From DALYJJ01 sp033763935 (lineage in GTDB: Bacteria; Acidobacteriota; Terriglobia; Bryobacterales; Bryobacteraceae): a DNA stretch of 64,000 nt. Below are positions 60,612 through 64,000 of the stretch, piece after piece. How positions within the stretch are numbered: position 1 is the stretch's first letter; each line of letters begins with the position of its first letter. The stretch spans positions 47,826 through 111,825 of the forward strand of contig JANRJO010000005.1 in NCBI GenBank assembly GCA_033763935.1, in the 5' to 3' direction. The notes beneath the pieces are model-generated. The model was not told where the DNA came from and ran no database searches. It saw only the letters and a program-made list of their open reading frames with translations. Position numbers and translations under genes: made by a program.

Positions 60612-62984
60612 ATGAATCTCACCTTAGGATTTCCGGAACCAGACCAACCGCCGCGCGAGTTAGTGAGACGGGACGGCCTGGAAGGAGTCCTGACCCGGTT
60701 CCAGGAATGGATGGCGGATCCGGAGTCATCAATCCGGGCGATCCGGCTTTTGCCAGCTCGCCCGGCCTCCCTCACCCCACTACCCGAGGATCTGGATGAG
60801 CGTTTGCGAAGGGCGCTCGAGACCCGCGGGATCACCGACCTCTACAGCCACCAAGGCGAGTGCCACGGACACGTGCGGCAGGGCCGCAACGTAGCGGTGG
60901 TAACGCCGACTGCGAGCGGCAAGACGCTGTGCTACAACCTTCCGGTACTGAACCGGCTGTTGACGGAGCCGGGCGCGCGCGCGCTTTACCTTTTCCCCAC
61001 AAAGGCGCTGGCGGAGGACCAACTGCACGGGCTGACGGCCGCCATTGATGCAGCGGGTAGTGAGCTACGGGCCTTCACTTACGACGGAGACACGCCGCAG
61101 GATGCGCGGAAGGCGATCCGGGAGCGGGCGAACATCATCCTGACGAACCCCGACATGCTGCACAGCGGGGTTCTGCCGCACCACACGAAGTGGGCGAAGG
61201 CATTCGAGAACCTTCGGTACATTGTCATCGACGAACTGCATACCTACCGGGGCGTTTATGGCAGCCACCTGGCGAACATCATCCGGCGGCTGAAGCGCAT
61301 CTGCGCGTTCTACGGATCCGAACCGCAATTTATCTGCTGCTCGGCGACGATCGGCAATCCGAAGGAGCTGGCGGAGCGGGTGACGGAAGCGCCGATGGAA
61401 CTGGTGGAGCGCAACGGTGCTCCGAGCGGCGAGCGGTGGATGGTGTTTTACAACCCTCCGGTGGTCAACCGGCAGCTCGGCATCCGGCGGAGTTACCTGC
61501 ACGAATCGCGGCGGGTGGCGTCGGAGCTGGTGGACCGGGGGCAGCAGACGCTGCTGTTTGCGAACAGCCGGCTGGCGACGGAGCTGCTGCTCACCTATAT
61601 GAAAGACGCGACGGAGGCGGCGGGGGCACCGGGGGGCAGCGTGCGGGGCTACCGCGGAGGTTATCTACCGAAGGAGCGCCGGGAGATTGAGCGGCGGCTT
61701 CGGGAGGGCGACATTCGGGCGGTGGTGGCGACGAATGCGCTGGAACTGGGCATCGACATCGGCTCGCTGGACGCGGTGGTGATGGCCGGGTACCCGGGGA
61801 CGGTGGCGTCGACGTGGCAGCGGGCGGGACGCGCGGGGCGGCGGCAGGGAGCATCGGTGACGGTGCTGGTGGCATCGAGCGCGCCGCTGGATCAGTATAT
61901 TGTCGAGCATCCGGACTATTTCTTCGGGCAGTCGCCGGAGCGGGCGTTTGTGAACCCGGACAACGCCGAGGTTCTGGTCAATCATTTAAAGTGCGCGGCG
62001 TTCGAGCTGCCGGTCCGGGACGGGGAGAAGTTCGGGCCGCACGAGACGGCGGAGCTGTGCGCATTCCTGGGCGATCTGGGCTACCTGCACCACTCGGCCG
62101 GGGCTTGGCATTACACGTCGGACACGTACCCGGCGGACGCGGTGAACCTGCGGGCGGTGACGAGCGACAACTTCGTGGTGATCGATACCACGAGCGAGCC
62201 GCGCGTGATTGCGGAGGTGTCGTTTCCGACGGCGCTGACGACGCTGCACGAGAAAGCGATCTACCTGCACGAAGCGCGGCAATTCCAGGTGGAGCGGTTC
62301 GACTACGACGCACGAAAGGCGTATGTGCGCCGGGTGGAGTGCGACTACTTCACCGACGCGATCGAGTATGCCCAGGTGAAAGTCCTGGAGGAGTTCGACG
62401 AGCGGCCGCTGGGGCCGGGGAGCGGCCACCATGGCGAGGTGCGAGTGAATCGCCAGGTGGTGGGCTTCAAGAAGGTGAAGCTGTACACGATGGAGAACAT
62501 CGGAGCGGGACAGCTGTCAATGCCGGAGCAGGAGATGCATACCACGTCGTTCTGGCTGCACTTTCCGGCGGCGTTTCTGGAGCAGTTTGGCGATCTTTCG
62601 CGGACGGAGCGGCTGAACGGGCTGAGCGGCCTTGGTTCGGCGCTTCGGACGGTGGCGGCGCTGCTGCTGATGTGCGACCCGCGCGACGTGGGGGTGGCGG
62701 TGACGGAGGATCCGGGAGCGAAGTTCGAGCCGAATCTGTATCTGTACGATGCCTACCCGGGCGGGATCGGCCAGAGCGCGCCGCTGTTTCAGGGGGCGGA
62801 GCGGCTGCTGGGGGGTGCGACCGAGCTCATCGCGGGCTGCGGGTGCGAGTCGGGCTGCCCGAGCTGCGTGGGTCCGATTGGGGAAGTGGGAGAGCGCGGC
62901 AAGGAAGCGGCGCTTCGATTTGCCAGGGCCTTGAGCGGAGGGGCGGAAGCCGCCCCGCGCGGAGAGACGACGGCAGCGAGTTGA
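60612..62984 (+). CDS. DEAD/DEAH-box helicase with C-terminal DUF1998 (MrfA/YprA-like)
   Basis: The 790-residue superfamily 2 helicase has an N-terminal extension, then motif I TPTASGKT (98-105), motif Ia (LFPTKALAEDQL), motif II VIDELHTYRG, motif III CSATIGNP, and motif VI (QRAGRAGRRQG). The C-terminal third carries DUF1998 (LYLYDAYPGGIGQSA) and a Cys cluster AGCGCESGCPSC. The layout equals that of Bacillus MrfA/YprA and yeast Hrq1, 3'-5' helicases that act in DNA crosslink repair. I chose ATG 60612. A longer frame from 60564 lacks homology at its start. It stands behind the PilZ gene and is convergent with the bacilliredoxin gene. Confidence 0.93.
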   Translation: MNLTLGFPEPDQPPRELVRRDGLEGVLTRFQEWMADPESSIRAIRLLPARPASLTPLPEDLDERLRRALETRGITDLYSHQGECHGHVRQGRNVAVVTPTASGKTLCYNLPVLNRLLTEPGARALYLFPTKALAEDQLHGLTAAIDAAGSELRAFTYDGDTPQDARKAIRERANIILTNPDMLHSGVLPHHTKWAKAFENLRYIVIDELHTYRGVYGSHLANIIRRLKRICAFYGSEPQFICCSATIGNPKELAERVTEAPMELVERNGAPSGERWMVFYNPPVVNRQLGIRRSYLHESRRVASELVDRGQQTLLFANSRLATELLLTYMKDATEAAGAPGGSVRGYRGGYLPKERREIERRLREGDIRAVVATNALELGIDIGSLDAVVMAGYPGTVASTWQRAGRAGRRQGASVTVLVASSAPLDQYIVEHPDYFFGQSPERAFVNPDNAEVLVNHLKCAAFELPVRDGEKFGPHETAELCAFLGDLGYLHHSAGAWHYTSDTYPADAVNLRAVTSDNFVVIDTTSEPRVIAEVSFPTALTTLHEKAIYLHEARQFQVERFDYDARKAYVRRVECDYFTDAIEYAQVKVLEEFDERPLGPGSGHHGEVRVNRQVVGFKKVKLYTMENIGAGQLSMPEQEMHTTSFWLHFPAAFLEQFGDLSRTERLNGLSGLGSALRTVAALLLMCDPRDVGVAVTEDPGAKFEPNLYLYDAYPGGIGQSAPLFQGAERLLGGATELIAGCGCESGCPSCVGPIGEVGERGKEAALRFARALSGGAEAAPRGETTAAS

Positions 62985-62986
62985 GG

Positions 62987-63427
62987 CTACCGGCCCTGGA
63001 CCATGGCCTTGACGCAGTACTGGTCAAAGGCTTCGGTGATGCGGCGAGCGATCTGCTGGGCGTCGCTGCTTTCGATCTGGAAGCGGTGGAGCATCCAGAC
63101 GGGCTGGCCGTCGCGGAAGAGAGCGATGGAGGGTGAGGAGGGCGGGTAGCCGTGCAGCTTTTCGCGGACGCGGGCGACGGCTTCGACATCGCCACCGGCG
63201 AAGACGGTAGCAGCCTTGTCGGGCAGCACGGAGTGCTGGAGGGCGAGGCCGACGGCGGGGCGGGCTTTGCCGGCGGCGCAACCGCAGACGGAATTCATGA
63301 CCATCAGGACCGTTCCGCTATCTGGCGACAGGAGAGCATCGACGGCTTCCGGGGTTCGGGTCTCGACGAGTCCGTACTTGGTCAGGTCTTCGCGCATGGG
63401 CGCGATCAGTTGCTCGGGGTAACGCAA
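62987..63427 (-). CDS. BrxA/BrxB-family bacilliredoxin
   Basis: The 146-residue thioredoxin-fold protein has the CGC active site of the YphP/YqiW family (NSVCGCAAGKARP; Cys48 and Cys50) and the family start MRYPEQLIAPMREDL. In Firmicutes these proteins remove bacillithiol from proteins after oxidative stress. The thiol partner in acidobacteria is uncertain. The gene starts with TTG at 63427, preceded by a strong AGGAGG 7-8 bases upstream, an unusual start codon fixed by that site. The stop is two bases from the convergent helicase stop. Confidence 0.92.
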   Translation of the reverse strand: MRYPEQLIAPMREDLTKYGLVETRTPEAVDALLSPDSGTVLMVMNSVCGCAAGKARPAVGLALQHSVLPDKAATVFAGGDVEAVARVREKLHGYPPSSPSIALFRDGQPVWMLHRFQIESSDAQQIARRITEAFDQYCVKAMVQGR

Positions 63428-63515
63428 CGTGGTTCCTCCTAGGGTTTTCCCAGTTCGGGTTTGAATTCGGGATCTTTACCCTATTGTGCACTATTAGTGC
63501 GGAAGGCGCAGCAGC

Positions 63516-63671
63516 CTAGTCGAAGCGCTCGATTCCGTGGAGGGTGTAGAGCTTACAGCCCGCGGCGTCTTCGCAGGAATACTCGACACGCACAGCGACG
63601 TATCGTTCCTTGCGGTCGGACCAGACCCGAAGCAGCTTTTCATTCGTGTTGACGGGGTTTTGTTCCTGCAT
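63516..63671 (-). CDS. Small hypothetical protein, 51 aa
   Basis: A short frame encodes MQEQNPVNTNEKLLRVWSDR, then KERYVAVRVEYSCEDAAGCK and LYTLHGIERFD. GAGGG lies about 5 bases before the ATG, and the start is 8 bases behind the stop of the next upstream gene. It looks like a small soluble protein with one alpha/beta unit and two cysteines (33, 39). Codon composition fits its neighbours. It is too short for reliable classification, and I do not recognise it. Confidence 0.6.
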   Translation of the reverse strand: MQEQNPVNTNEKLLRVWSDRKERYVAVRVEYSCEDAAGCKLYTLHGIERFD

Positions 63672-63678
63672 TGCGCCC

Positions 63679-64000
63679 TCATTCTGCAATAGAGGTCTCC
63701 GGCGGCCGGAGGGTCATTTCTTGTAAATCATTAGAAATCGGGGAAATATTTTTTTGAGAATGTTGTGACTGAGGTTTTGCGGGGGGAACGGGGGGAGGAG
63801 CGGGGAGGGCGGGATCGGCGGAGTCCGACGGGTCCTCGGGGCTTGGGTTTGCTTCGTGAGAATCTGCAAGTGCTTCCGTTTCAGGGGGGAAGAGGGGGGA
63901 TTTGCGGAGGCGTTCGAGTTCGCGGAGGCAGCGGAAGTAGTCGCGGCGTTCGCGGCGGAGGACGGTGTCGAGGTAGTGGTGGGCGGAGCCGTCGATGGCG
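63679..64000 (-). CDS. Hypothetical protein, partial (3' end), at least 106 aa
   Basis: A minus-strand frame runs in from the right edge and stops with TGA at 63679-63681. It reads AIDGSAHHYLDTVLRRERRD, YFRCLRELERLRKSPLFPPE, then a disordered Pro/Ser/Glu-rich tail. The first 35 residues form an amphipathic charged helix, and the tail is low complexity. The start lies outside the window. Continuous codon use across 321 bases and an immediately following small gene with a good ribosome binding site support a real gene. No function is assigned. Confidence 0.65.
   Translation of the reverse strand, partial: AIDGSAHHYLDTVLRRERRDYFRCLRELERLRKSPLFPPETEALADSHEANPSPEDPSDSADPALPAPPPVPPAKPQSQHSQKNISPISNDLQEMTLRPPETSIAE

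Overview
The window is about 64 kb of compact, GC-rich bacterial chromosome. I read about 60 features on both strands, and no intergenic gap is longer than about 212 bp. Three FtsX/MacB-type permeases of about 800 residues have no ABC ATPase partner, which is the pattern called ADOP in Acidobacteriota. Together with several Tat or Sec signal-bearing proteins, a DUF4252-type sigma-factor operon and the general protein style, this suggests an acidobacterium, perhaps near Solibacter/Bryobacter. That placement is inference from gene content. I found no insertion sequence, prophage, CRISPR array or rRNA, so this looks like ordinary chromosome.

Layout, 0-21 kb. The left edge holds a two-component operon (histidine kinase, OmpR-type regulator, small membrane protein) and part of a further gene. 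A delta-9 type desaturase, an acyl-CoA dehydrogenase, a secreted protein, a secreted nitrilase-type hydrolase and a heme A synthase with an unusual C-terminal extension follow (2.1-7.6 kb). From 14.8 down to 7.6 kb lies a tightly overlapping minus-strand heavy-metal efflux operon: a Cys/His-rich exported protein, then the outer-membrane, adaptor and RND pump genes (CusCBA-like), then two small exported proteins. A Tat-exported beta-propeller, an S41 peptidase, a CBM9-like protein and an HD-domain protein precede a selenocysteine tRNA gene at 19,145-19,239. A polytopic membrane protein of glycosyltransferase type follows.

Layout, 21-42 kb. YjbQ and a lactonase-type propeller, tRNA-Ser(UGA), a sulfatase with a chitobiase-like tail and a large zinc metalloprotease lead to the histidine-degradation genes hutU-hutI-ftcD, with lipA directly behind them. 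An S41 peptidase pair, an AraC regulator and the first ADOP permease follow. Next is a minus-strand operon of ECF sigma factor, zinc-finger anti-sigma factor and two exported HEAT-repeat proteins (42.1-38.5 kb).

Layout, 42-64 kb. An NtrY/NtrX-like pair sits beside a second ADOP permease and a truncated DUF4097-like gene. Then come a DinB-type gene whose signal peptide is broken by a TAA codon, a YncE/phosphoesterase fusion, an ALDH7-type aldehyde dehydrogenase with a foldable leader, and a parvulin PPIase. A second ECF operon (sigma, small membrane protein, DUF4252), a YHS protein, a TPR protein, the third ADOP permease, a sugar-phosphate isomerase-like protein, a PilZ protein, a DEAD-box helicase with DUF1998, a bacilliredoxin and two small hypothetical genes complete the window.

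The best leads for something undescribed are the sigma/anti-sigma/HEAT-repeat operon, the extended metal-efflux operon, the isolated selC gene and the structured leader upstream of the aldehyde dehydrogenase.
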